NCBI GenBank assembly: GCA_018335755.1
Contig: JAGXRK010000019.1
Coordinates: 1 to 64,000, forward strand
Reading direction: 5' to 3'
DNA length: 64,000 nt
Source of the DNA: Ignavibacterium sp.
Lineage (GTDB): Bacteria; Bacteroidota; Ignavibacteria; Ignavibacteriales; Ignavibacteriaceae
How positions within the stretch are numbered: the first letter of the stretch is position 1; each line of letters opens with the position of its first letter. Made by a program: the position numbers and the translations under genes. Shown here one piece after another: positions 1 through 7,829 of the stretch. Under the pieces are notes generated by a model that saw only the letters and a list, made by a program, of their open reading frames with translations, was not told the origin of the DNA and made no database searches.

Positions 1-300
1 AGGAGAGATCTCAGAGATTTCTCTGCTGGTCGAAATGACAATTGTTTTGTGTCATCTCGACGAATGAAATGAGGAGAGATCTCTGAGATTTCTCTGCTGG
101 TCGAAATGACAACGATTCTTTTGTGTCATCTCGACGAATGAAATGAGGAGAGATCTCTGAGATTTCTCTGCTGGTCGAAATGACAACGATTCTTTTGTGT
201 CATCTCGACGATTGGAATGAGGAGAGATCTGAACAACTCACAAGATTTCTCTCTTCGTTCGAAATGACAATGACTTTTTTTGTCATCTCTACTGACGGCT
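1..300. repeat. 74-bp tandem repeat array with palindromic core
   Basis: The motif GTCATCTCGACGAATG begins at 51 and 125, and a variant begins at 199, giving a period of exactly 74 bp. A degenerate fourth copy starts at 282, after an 83-bp unit. Each unit pairs GTCATCTCGAC with GTCGAAATGAC, so every unit can fold on itself, with an inner GAGATCTCTGAGATTTCTC. The minus-strand core GTCATTTCGACCAGCAGAG recurs, slightly altered, inside the elements at 7484 and 23749. The array is cut by the window edge. It lies just downstream of the HAD gene and holds no gene. Confidence 0.85.
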
Positions 301-311
301 ATGGGAACTAC

Positions 312-962
312 TTATTTTTTGTTTGATAAAAGAAAAGTTTTAAAATTACTATAAACAGGCACATTTAACTGCTTAAGTCTTGCCTCATCCTGATGACCAT
401 CAGCAATAATTATTACATTAATGCCGAGTGCATCAGCTACTTCTTTATCGTGAATGGTATCCCCTATTAAAACTGTTTCTTCCTTCTTATAAGGCAAATC
501 CTGAATAAGTTTCTCGCCAATTCCCAGCTTGCCGCCTGCATAAATATTATCTAATCCTGCAACTTTTTCAAAGTAATTTTTAATATTAAAGTGATCAATT
601 ATTTCAGTTAGGGTTTTATGATGATAAGCAGAAAGTATTGAATGTGTTACATTATTATTACTGAAAAAATCCAGGCCTTTCATTACACCATCGTAAAGAT
701 CACATTCATATTTACGCTGTTCATATAACTCCATAAAGATCCTACCCAGAACTTCAAAGGATTCAGTCTTAAAATCAATACCGGCTTTTATATAATAATC
801 ACTAACAGGAAATGTGAAGATTTCACGATACCTTTCTGTTGTTAAAACCGGCAGGTTAAATCGTTTCAGTAAATTATTCATAACATCTCTGCATAAAATA
901 ACATCATTGAGTAAGGTGCCGTTCCAGTCCCAGATAATATGCTTTATAGTGCCGTTAATCAT
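312..962 (-). CDS. HAD-superfamily hydrolase (phosphoglycolate-phosphatase-like)
   Basis: This is a 216-residue cytosolic HAD hydrolase, probably a small-molecule phosphatase. Motif I is D12-W-N-G-T. The nucleophile Asp is present, but the second Asp of the usual DxD is Asn, a variant seen in a subset of HAD proteins. A helical cap region follows, and motif IV reads IGDTIHD near residue 166. The start ATG overlaps the stop of the upstream NUDIX gene as ATGA, so the two are translationally coupled. The family is clear and the substrate is not: phosphoglycolate, a sugar phosphate or a nucleotide are all possible. The tandem repeat array follows its stop codon. Confidence 0.8.
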   Translation of the reverse strand: MINGTIKHIIWDWNGTLLNDVILCRDVMNNLLKRFNLPVLTTERYREIFTFPVSDYYIKAGIDFKTESFEVLGRIFMELYEQRKYECDLYDGVMKGLDFFSNNNVTHSILSAYHHKTLTEIIDHFNIKNYFEKVAGLDNIYAGGKLGIGEKLIQDLPYKKEETVLIGDTIHDKEVADALGINVIIIADGHQDEARLKQLNVPVYSNFKTFLLSNKK

Positions 963-1627
963 TTGCTGCCCTTTAACAAATTACAGAATTCGTAAATAAT
1001 CTCCGCTGTCAAACCCCAGATAATATCAGGTGTTGTTTTGTAAACCAATACTCTGTATTTACCATTACGCCAGGGTTTTGAGTAAAATTCAGGTAATCCT
1101 AATTCCTGCACAGGCAGAAGTTTTATTTCATTACCATATTCATCTTTGTCAAGAGTATGAATTTCCAACCGTGAGTAAAATACATCAGGTTCATTTTCAA
1201 GAAAATAGTTTAATGGCACTGTGAAAACTTTCTCAACTTCAGTGCTGTCACAATTTATTTCGGAAAGGGATTTGATCAATAAAAAACCAACGTAAACATC
1301 TATGGTCAATCCCATCGGTGCTACCAGCGTACCAAATTTATTAATGATATTTACTTTGTCTGCCTCTAAACCCAATTCTTCGCAGGTTTCTCTGATTGCA
1401 GTCTGCTCAAAGTAATTATCTAAAACTGGATCAAATTGGCCACCCGGAAAACTTACTTCCCCTCCCTGTCTTATTGCTGCAGAACGTTTTTCAAATAATA
1501 TGTGAATTTCATTACCTTTCTCTATTAAGGGAATGAGTACTGCAGTATTTAAATATTTATTCTTTCCTATTATATCAGGCGCGGATGTGAGCCGGTTTTT
1601 TATCTCATTTAAGTAGTTTATACTCAA
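959..1627 (-). CDS. NUDIX hydrolase, CoA-pyrophosphatase-like
   Basis: The protein would hydrolyse nucleoside-diphosphate-linked substrates, probably coenzyme A and its derivatives. The evidence is the CoA-type pre-signature KRS-x5-GGEVSFPGG followed directly by a NUDIX box (RETCEELGL). The open frame reaches back to a TTG at 1723, inside the upstream gene. A second TTG at 1627 is preceded by GAGGAAAAAATAAAA, a credible ribosome-binding site, and gives a 222-residue protein of normal family length, so I chose it. No in-frame ATG exists in the N-terminal part. It is coupled to the downstream HAD gene by a 4-nt overlap and sits 64 bp after the UroD-like gene. Confidence 0.8.
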   Translation of the reverse strand: MSINYLNEIKNRLTSAPDIIGKNKYLNTAVLIPLIEKGNEIHILFEKRSAAIRQGGEVSFPGGQFDPVLDNYFEQTAIRETCEELGLEADKVNIINKFGTLVAPMGLTIDVYVGFLLIKSLSEINCDSTEVEKVFTVPLNYFLENEPDVFYSRLEIHTLDKDEYGNEIKLLPVQELGLPEFYSKPWRNGKYRVLVYKTTPDIIWGLTAEIIYEFCNLLKGSK

Positions 1628-1691
1628 TTTTATTTTTTCCTCAGTTGCAAATATAAAAAAAATGATCGGGTAGATTTTTGAATAAGTAATC

Positions 1692-2726
1692 CTATTTTGA
1701 ATTGTATTCCTGAACTGTTTCAATCATAGCTATATAATTTTCGAACTTAACATACTCTGGAATTGAATTGCCTGAGCCAACACAGTATCCTCCCCTGTCT
1801 CCTATCTTTTCTATGTTATCAAACACATTCTTTTTTATTTCTTCAACAGTTCCCCTTGCCAGCAGATCGACATCAATGTTACCAACCAGGCAAAGTTTAT
1901 CACCATACCTGTCCTTTACTTCTTTTATATCCATTGCCTTTGGCTCGATAGGATGCAATGCATTAACTCCACAATCAATTATTTTATCCATTACATCAAA
2001 CAGAATTCCATCACTATGGTAAATGAGAGGTTTGTTGTATTGCTTTGCTAAATCACCTATTTTTTTTAACCAGGGGAAAAAATATTTATCCAGTAAATCC
2101 GGTGAGACCAGCAAGCCGTTAGTGTATGCAATGTCATCACTATACCATAAAGCATTAACATTTTCTGATTGCGCAATATTATGAAACATACTAAGCACAA
2201 GTTCACCAATCCTGCTGTTTAGCTGTTCAATCAGTTCGGGATTTTCAAATGCTGCCAGAGAAAAGTTTTCAAAGCCCATCATTTCCCAGGTCATAGTAAA
2301 TATATCTCCATATTGACCTACAACACCGAGTCCATCCGGCAGAAACTGTTTTACTTTTTCAAAACCGGAGTAGTCAAAATCGCTTATAGACGGGAATATA
2401 TAATTGCTAAAATCGCTTTCATTGGAGATAACTCCGGAACCCTGAGAAGCCCACTTTCTAAAAACTGTTCCATCATCATTATATGTTAATTTTTCTTCCA
2501 CTCCAATTTTAGCCGGATTAAAATCGGCTTTGGGTTGCATTTTCAAATAATCATATCCTGCTTTATACCAGAAATCAACTTCATCTTTCAATCCTGAAAT
2601 TTCTCTTCCAATAAACTGACTTTTAATTTTCGGATGAACGCCTAATTCAGCTAAAGGAATATATATTGTTTTTTTATTATAAAGAGTATTTATAAAATTT
2701 TCTATGTCAGGTTTATGTGAATTCAT
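1692..2726 (-). CDS. Uroporphyrinogen-decarboxylase-family protein (UroD/MtaA-like)
   Basis: This 344-residue protein belongs to the UROD superfamily of TIM barrels. That superfamily includes both HemE and corrinoid or coenzyme M methyltransferases. Family features seen are the YHSDG segment in the C-terminal half, HPIEPKAMDI, and the CLVGNIDVDLL strand with the NID turn. The N-terminal residues that bind porphyrin carboxylates in HemE are not recognisable, so I favour an uncharacterised or methyltransferase-like member over a true HemE. The first gene of a three-gene operon (UroD-like, NUDIX, HAD), it starts at an ATG with no strong Shine-Dalgarno sequence. Confidence 0.7.
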   Translation of the reverse strand: MNSHKPDIENFINTLYNKKTIYIPLAELGVHPKIKSQFIGREISGLKDEVDFWYKAGYDYLKMQPKADFNPAKIGVEEKLTYNDDGTVFRKWASQGSGVISNESDFSNYIFPSISDFDYSGFEKVKQFLPDGLGVVGQYGDIFTMTWEMMGFENFSLAAFENPELIEQLNSRIGELVLSMFHNIAQSENVNALWYSDDIAYTNGLLVSPDLLDKYFFPWLKKIGDLAKQYNKPLIYHSDGILFDVMDKIIDCGVNALHPIEPKAMDIKEVKDRYGDKLCLVGNIDVDLLARGTVEEIKKNVFDNIEKIGDRGGYCVGSGNSIPEYVKFENYIAMIETVQEYNSK

Positions 2727-2834
2727 AAAGGATAAAAAAAATCTTTAAAGATATTATAATTAACCGGTTTAAAGATAAGCTATAGATTGCTGCTTTTACA
2801 GTTGTTTGATAGCTAAAATGAGTATTGATGGAAT

Positions 2835-2867
2835 AAAAAAACCGCCAGTTTTTAACTGACGGTTTTT
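2835..2867 (-). terminator. Rho-independent terminator after the multiheme lipoprotein gene
   Basis: The arms AAACCGCCAG and CTGACGGTTT pair with one G-U wobble around an AT-rich loop. T-runs lie on both sides, so the hairpin can act in either direction. It lies 27 bp beyond the stop at 2894 in the transcribed direction. Confidence 0.85.
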
Positions 2868-2893
2868 ACATAATAACTTATGTTAATACAGAG

Positions 2894-4066
2894 TTATGGT
2901 TTTCTTAATTCATCAATTGAAGATTTAAGTAACTCGATGGCATAACGTGTATTATGAGAACCATGACTTAAATCATGCTCAACAAAGAAATAATTGAATA
3001 AAGCACCTGACCTTGAAACCGGAGCAATTTTCAATGGATTATTTGAACTTGCATTGACAGATCCGCTTGCAGTAATCCATCCTCTATCAAGAAGTAAAGT
3101 TTGCAAAGTATCTAAATAAGCCTTAGTTGCAGTCTGGCTTCCGAGACCGCCTGTAAGACCAGAAGAAGCACCAATGTAGTCAATATTGTTAAATCCTGCT
3201 GGATGGCAGCCAGCAACAGTACAGCCGGTGTACAAATAAACCGGGTTGCCGGAAGTGTTTAAGTACTCAATATTCATTGTATGACCACCGCCAATACCGC
3301 CGCCCGCATTTGGATCAGCCATATGGCAAATTGCACAACCGTCAGATTTTATTGCTGCAGCAACCGTATGAATTGAGTTTCCGGTATAATTGTAATCAGT
3401 AAACTCAAAACCACCTGTACCGGCTAACATTTGTGCCTGAACACCATAATGAGGATACCATCTGCTGGTTGTTATAGTAATAGTATCTGTAGGTGCTGTT
3501 TTTGTTGGGTCCGGTTTAGGATTCAAAGTACGTGTTTTATGACAACTTGCACAAAGATTTCCTTTGCCATAGTCGAAAACAAAATCGGGAACACCTTCAA
3601 CCGCCGAAGTTATTGTAACAGGGCCTACATCACGGATTGAAAAATCTGCTGTTGAGTGTGGTGAGTGACAGGAAAAGCACCCCGGAGGTGATGCATTCAC
3701 ATTATTTGTAACTGGTCTTCCCTGAATGAACTGAATGTAGCCTTCTGTAGTATGACATTGGGCACACGAGGATTGGTTTCTGTCAAAATCTCCGCCGAAA
3801 GCGTGTTTAGATAAATCCCACTGATATTTTCTTGCCCATACGAAATAGGTCGTATCATAATCAGGATTATGGCAATCTGCACATATTATGCCTTCTTTGA
3901 AGCCTTCCCAGTTAACAAATGATCCGCCGGGTTCACCAGGATCACCGGTATCACCTTTTGGACCCTGCGGCCCTTCAGGACCCATAGGACCTTCACAAGC
4001 AGCAAAGATACCAGCTATAAGCATTCCAGCTAAAATCAGCTTAAAGAGGTAGTTTGTTTTTTTCAT
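2894..4066 (-). CDS. Hexaheme c-type cytochrome lipoprotein with collagen-like stalk
   Basis: The protein has a lipoprotein signal peptide with lipobox ending at Cys24. About seven collagen-type G-x-y triplets follow at residues 26-48 (GPMGPEGPQGPKGD), then the heme region. Heme motifs are CxxCH at residues 62, 101, 130, 172 and 244, plus an unusual CxxxxCH at 282-288. Extra His residues (for example near 208, 233 and 364-370) could be distal ligands. The likely role is electron transfer at the outer membrane or cell surface, with the stalk holding the heme domain off the membrane. AGGAG precedes the ATG. The gene is monocistronic, ending at a clear terminator. The redox partner is not evident from the neighbours. 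Confidence 0.8.
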   Translation of the reverse strand: MKKTNYLFKLILAGMLIAGIFAACEGPMGPEGPQGPKGDTGDPGEPGGSFVNWEGFKEGIICADCHNPDYDTTYFVWARKYQWDLSKHAFGGDFDRNQSSCAQCHTTEGYIQFIQGRPVTNNVNASPPGCFSCHSPHSTADFSIRDVGPVTITSAVEGVPDFVFDYGKGNLCASCHKTRTLNPKPDPTKTAPTDTITITTSRWYPHYGVQAQMLAGTGGFEFTDYNYTGNSIHTVAAAIKSDGCAICHMADPNAGGGIGGGHTMNIEYLNTSGNPVYLYTGCTVAGCHPAGFNNIDYIGASSGLTGGLGSQTATKAYLDTLQTLLLDRGWITASGSVNASSNNPLKIAPVSRSGALFNYFFVEHDLSHGSHNTRYAIELLKSSIDELRKP

Positions 4067-4426
4067 TTGATTTACTCCTGTATAACTTAAGTTTATTGTG
4101 ATAGAAATAATGTTAAATTCGATATTTGCTATAAATTCTTAATATTTCAACCCCTCTGACCTCATTGGTAAAGCTATTTAGACAGAATTTAAATAAATCT
4201 TCAAATAACAATGATTTATTACTGGCAAAGATTAACAAAAGTCGTTCCCAATTATCTGAATTGAGTATTAACAGGATGTTTTGATTTTAGTTAAAAATTG
4301 TAGGTATTTATAAATATAATTCTAACAATGAAGAATTATTCATTATTATTTTTCGGAAGTGAGAGAATTTTTATTGCTAAAAAGCAATAATTAATGCATT
4401 TGTAAGATAACAACGTTCACAAGCCG
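4067..4426. other. Gene-free intergenic stretch, likely promoter of the cytochrome gene
   Basis: These 360 bp are AT-rich and separate two minus-strand genes. They contain the AGGAG ribosome-binding site just before the cytochrome ATG. I see no open frame, hairpin terminator or repeat that I can support. Confidence 0.5.
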
Positions 4427-6103
4427 TCAATATTCAAGTATAAATTTTAGTAAAGCAAAACTTATATCGTGTTTATCGCCGCTCCTTATATTTTGAGCAA
4501 GCAGGTAATTGTAGGAAATATCAAAAATAAAATCACGCACCGGCTCCCATCTGATTCCAAATTTCAGTGAAGTATTATTTACTCGTACGCCGTCTAAAAA
4601 AATAGTTTTTTCTCTGACAGGAACTTCACCGTGGGTAAGAAAGATATCGCTTCCATAATTATTTATGAGATTACCCTGTTCATCGTATTCATTTTCACCT
4701 CTTCTGACGAATGTGTGTTCAAATGATAATCGAACATTTTCATTAAGGTTATAAGTCAGCCTTGTTAAGATTTCATCAGCATTAGGCCCAATTCGATGAC
4801 CCAGATTTGTTCCGTGTGCAGAATAATTATTCTTTTCATTGAAATGAGTATATGTAAATGGCCGAATCCTGGTATATTCAGCAACTAAAGAAAGGTCAGG
4901 AATTCCAAGAGCCTCGTACCAGAAAGCTCCTATTTGATATGCAGTTTTATTCGTGTATTTTTCTAAATCCTGAAGGTTTGAAAGAATATTCTCATCGAGA
5001 AAAAATGTTCCCTGCAGCTCAAGGTTTTTAATAAACTTTGTCTGAATATCAAAATAAATATTTCCGTTATCTCTATCCTGTAAGGCCATTTCAACAAATT
5101 TATAAAAGTTAACCGGACTTAAATACCCGAGTTCAAGGGCTCTTCCGGAATAAATTATAGATTCACCTACTCCAATATCAAACAAATCAGGTAGAACGAG
5201 TTTTATCTTATTAAAAGCAAAATATTTAGTATATCTTTCATCTCTTGTAAAGCTGAAAGGACCCAAAGTAGAAGCGTGCAGAGAAGTGAAATGAAATACT
5301 CCGTAATCAAAATTAAATTTTATAAAGTCCATTGCAGGATTATCACCCGACAGAACTAGTTTACTTCCGTATCCGTAGCCAAGAGTGATATCATCTCTTC
5401 CAAGCTGAACCGAAAGATTCATGTCTTCAACTGGTGAAGTATGGAATTTGAGATATCCGTATGTAAAGTCATAATTGCCTATATTTTCAGCGGCTTCAAT
5501 CCATTTGAAGTTAGTAAGAAGTCGTGGTTCAATAATTTCTGCAAAACCAAAATCACCGCTCACGCCACCCTTAATAACAGTAACATTATAACCAAGTTTA
5601 TCGAATGCAGTTCCGCGAAGTCTGAAACCTATGTCAAAAAGATTTGAATTATTTACTCCCGGTTTAAATCTATGTCCATGATAAAAGCTGCCCAGCATTT
5701 CCAGATAGAGATTTGCACCTTCATCCTGGTAAGCATAAAGATATTTTATTTTGTCAGAAAAGCTATCGGATAGGTTTCCGAAAAAACTATTTTTAGGATT
5801 AAAAAGAACTGCAGTGTTTTCTTCATCAAGCTTATCCGAAAATTCAATATAATATTTTGCAAGTATTTTTTTCTCAGTAGCACTTAATTCAGACTGTTGA
5901 TCAGAAATTTTATTAAGCAGATTTAGAATTTCAAAGCGGGAAATAGCCGATTCATCTTCTCTGAAATATTTAATAATTCCCTTTACTTTCATTTCTTTAA
6001 GGTAAGTGTAAACAGGATGATCTATTTGAACATTTTCAACCTGTGAGTGCAGAACTGTATTAAATAATACAAGTATAAATAATAGAAAGCTTGTTTTTTT
6101 CAT
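4427..6103 (-). CDS. Outer membrane beta-barrel, Wzi-like capsule assembly family
   Basis: This 558-residue protein begins with a signal peptide ending at HSQ near residue 21. A short helical region (residues 25-110) follows, then many amphipathic strands with alternating aromatic residues, ending in the barrel-type C-terminus ALLKFILEY. The segment GRDDITLGYGYGS followed by LVLSGDNPAMDF resembles the conserved core of Wzi-like barrels, which in enterics bind capsule polysaccharide at the outer membrane. Neighbouring capsule genes are absent, so the Wzi function is inferred from family resemblance only. It is transcribed divergently from the small gene at 6226. Confidence 0.55.
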   Translation of the reverse strand: MKKTSFLLFILVLFNTVLHSQVENVQIDHPVYTYLKEMKVKGIIKYFREDESAISRFEILNLLNKISDQQSELSATEKKILAKYYIEFSDKLDEENTAVLFNPKNSFFGNLSDSFSDKIKYLYAYQDEGANLYLEMLGSFYHGHRFKPGVNNSNLFDIGFRLRGTAFDKLGYNVTVIKGGVSGDFGFAEIIEPRLLTNFKWIEAAENIGNYDFTYGYLKFHTSPVEDMNLSVQLGRDDITLGYGYGSKLVLSGDNPAMDFIKFNFDYGVFHFTSLHASTLGPFSFTRDERYTKYFAFNKIKLVLPDLFDIGVGESIIYSGRALELGYLSPVNFYKFVEMALQDRDNGNIYFDIQTKFIKNLELQGTFFLDENILSNLQDLEKYTNKTAYQIGAFWYEALGIPDLSLVAEYTRIRPFTYTHFNEKNNYSAHGTNLGHRIGPNADEILTRLTYNLNENVRLSFEHTFVRRGENEYDEQGNLINNYGSDIFLTHGEVPVREKTIFLDGVRVNNTSLKFGIRWEPVRDFIFDISYNYLLAQNIRSGDKHDISFALLKFILEY

Positions 6104-6198
6104 CTTATTAGAGATTATTTATATCATAAATATACCAAAATCAGAATTTGGCATCACATAGGGTGTAAATTAAAGTTTTTAGTTATAAAGTTTAACCA

Positions 6199-6206
6199 TA
6201 AATTTG
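6199..6206 (+). promoter_or_regulatory. Possible Bacteroidota-type -7 box
   Basis: TAAATTTG fits the TAnnTTTG -7 consensus known for the Bacteroidota housekeeping sigma factor and lies 20 bp before the ATG at 6226. A clear TTTG -33 box is missing at the expected spacing, so this is tentative. Confidence 0.3.
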
Positions 6207-6225
6207 TTTATTAAATAAGGAAGTT

Positions 6226-6492
6226 ATGAGAACAATTTATCTTTATGTAGAAAGCAATGGTATTTTGAGAAAAGTAGCTCTTGATATGGCATATCTGAGT
6301 GCTCATAAAAAAATACGATTATTTAAGAATTATTTTGAGGATGGACTTTATTTACAATATAAAAGTAATTCAACCGGCGGTTCAGTTGAAAATTATTATT
6401 TAACCAAGGATAAAGTAACCAGTGAAGATAATGACCATTACTTTTTTAAGTTTCCCTTTAAATTAGATCAGGTTTTTGACGTAGCAGTTTGA
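6226..6492 (+). CDS. Small hypothetical protein, 88 residues
   Basis: I do not recognise this protein. It is a soluble-looking alpha/beta polypeptide without a signal peptide, Cys residues or membrane segment. It is basic in the first half and acidic-aromatic in the second (EDNDHYFFKFPF). AAGGAAG lies directly upstream of the ATG, and the composition matches neighbouring genes, so it is probably real. It sits between a divergent barrel gene and the DUF3078 gene, 80 bp upstream of the latter, and may be co-transcribed with it. Confidence 0.6.
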   Translation: MRTIYLYVESNGILRKVALDMAYLSAHKKIRLFKNYFEDGLYLQYKSNSTGGSVENYYLTKDKVTSEDNDHYFFKFPFKLDQVFDVAV

Positions 6493-6572
6493 TAATTCTT
6501 CTTTTTTATCTTTTCATCATAGAAAATAAAACTTTTAATTAATAATTAACCATAAAATAAAATAGGATCGGT

Positions 6573-7457
6573 ATGAAAAAAATATTAATCTTTTTTATCA
6601 TAGTTTCAACCTCAATAGCTTTTGCACAAATTGAGGATGTGATTAAGCCTCAGGATTTTCATAATCCGGAAGACAGCACATTAAAGCAGGGCTGGAATCC
6701 GTTTGGTGTTGTGGGATTAAATCTTAGTCAGGTTGCATTTAAGAACTGGACACAGGGCGGATCGAACTCTCTTGCATTCGTTGCATACACAAATGTTGGG
6801 ACAGCTTACCTTAGCAATCCCTGGAAATGGAAAAATTTGTTAAAAGCATCGTTCGGAAGGACAAACATTGAAGATGCAGGATACAGAACTACGGATAATG
6901 AAATTTATTTTGAAAGTATTCTTTCAAGAAAATTCGGCTGGGCTGTAGATCCTTATTTTGCAGTTACAGTTAGAACTGCAATTACAAAAGGTTTTGACTA
7001 TGGCGGTGAAACAAGGACACAAATTGTTGATTTTTTTGATCCCGGCTATATTACAGAAGCACTTGGATTTTTATACGAGCCAAACGATAATTTTTCATCA
7101 CGATTGGGTATCGCAGTACAGCAAACTATTGCAAACAAGTTTGCACTTCAATACAGCGATGATCCTGATACACCTGATGAAGTTGAAAAACTTAAAATAG
7201 ATACCGGTCTTGAATCAGTCACAGCTGCTGTGGTTCCACTTGCCGAAAATATGCAATACGGCACATTTCTCAGATTATTCTCAAGGTTTACTTCCCTTGA
7301 TGTTTGGGATGTTAGGTGGGATAATATTATTACTGCTAAAGTAACAAAATATATTAATGTTAATCTCGCTGTTTCACTGGTTCACGAAATCAGCCAGACG
7401 AGAAAAACACAGTTTAAAGAAGCTCTGCAAATCGGGATAGTTTATACATTATTTTAA
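6573..7457 (+). CDS. DUF3078-family outer membrane protein
   Basis: This 294-residue protein has a signal peptide (cleavage after FAQ, near residue 19) and the DUF3078 opening GWNPFGVVGLNLSQVAF-NWTQGG. Antiparallel strands rich in aromatic residues continue to a terminal VYTLF, typical of outer membrane barrels. The family is common in Bacteroidota and has no known biochemical role. AGGA lies 5 nt before the ATG. The gene ends about 25 bp before a MITE-like repeat. Confidence 0.75.
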   Translation: MKKILIFFIIVSTSIAFAQIEDVIKPQDFHNPEDSTLKQGWNPFGVVGLNLSQVAFKNWTQGGSNSLAFVAYTNVGTAYLSNPWKWKNLLKASFGRTNIEDAGYRTTDNEIYFESILSRKFGWAVDPYFAVTVRTAITKGFDYGGETRTQIVDFFDPGYITEALGFLYEPNDNFSSRLGIAVQQTIANKFALQYSDDPDTPDEVEKLKIDTGLESVTAAVVPLAENMQYGTFLRLFSRFTSLDVWDVRWDNIITAKVTKYINVNLAVSLVHEISQTRKTQFKEALQIGIVYTLF

Positions 7458-7483
7458 TTGTACTCATTTAATTACGTTATTTA

Positions 7484-7697
7484 AAGAGGCTGTTTCAGAA
7501 CTCATTTTTTTATGGTAGCCGCAAGCTTCAGGATCTGCTGCAGAAGTCACATAATTGTCATTTCGACCAACGGGAGAAATCTTTTTCGTTACATATTGAA
7601 GGATTTCTCAGTCTCCCGAAGGAATGCCTATGGCAGAAGACTCCTTCGAAATGTCACTTTCAGAGTTATGCAACAACCTCTTCAGCTTGGGAAAATT
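7484..7697 (+). mobile_element. MITE-like element, copy A
   Basis: This roughly 210-bp non-coding element matches the reverse complement of 23749-23961 at about nine bases in ten by eye. It opens with AAGAGGCTGTTTCAGAACTC. An imperfect inverted copy of that sequence (AAGAGGTTGTTGCATAACTC on the other strand) lies about 15 bp from the right edge, so it has terminal or subterminal inverted repeats. The core at 7558 (GTCATTTCGACCAACGG) is shared with the 74-bp array. It encodes no transposase. An open frame across it exists only because both copies preserve the DNA. Confidence 0.7.
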
Positions 7698-7829
7698 TAA
7701 CAAATTCGCAAATTGAAAGTTGCGGCTACCTTGTTTTTAAGACTTTTGAGACATCCGCTTTCTATTATAAAGTATAAAGTTTAAATTTTGATATAAATAT
7801 CTGTCATACTTAATTATTCTGAGAAAAAA

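Noticed and set aside
1-300. Possible CRISPR array
   Set aside because: The units repeat along their whole 74-bp length without unique spacers, there are only three to four copies, and no cas genes are nearby.
7512-7700. 62-codon open frame, similar in product to the frame at 23709-23969
   Set aside because: Both frames lie within the two copies of the MITE-like repeat, so the protein similarity reflects the shared DNA. There is no ribosome-binding site and the frame has no family match.
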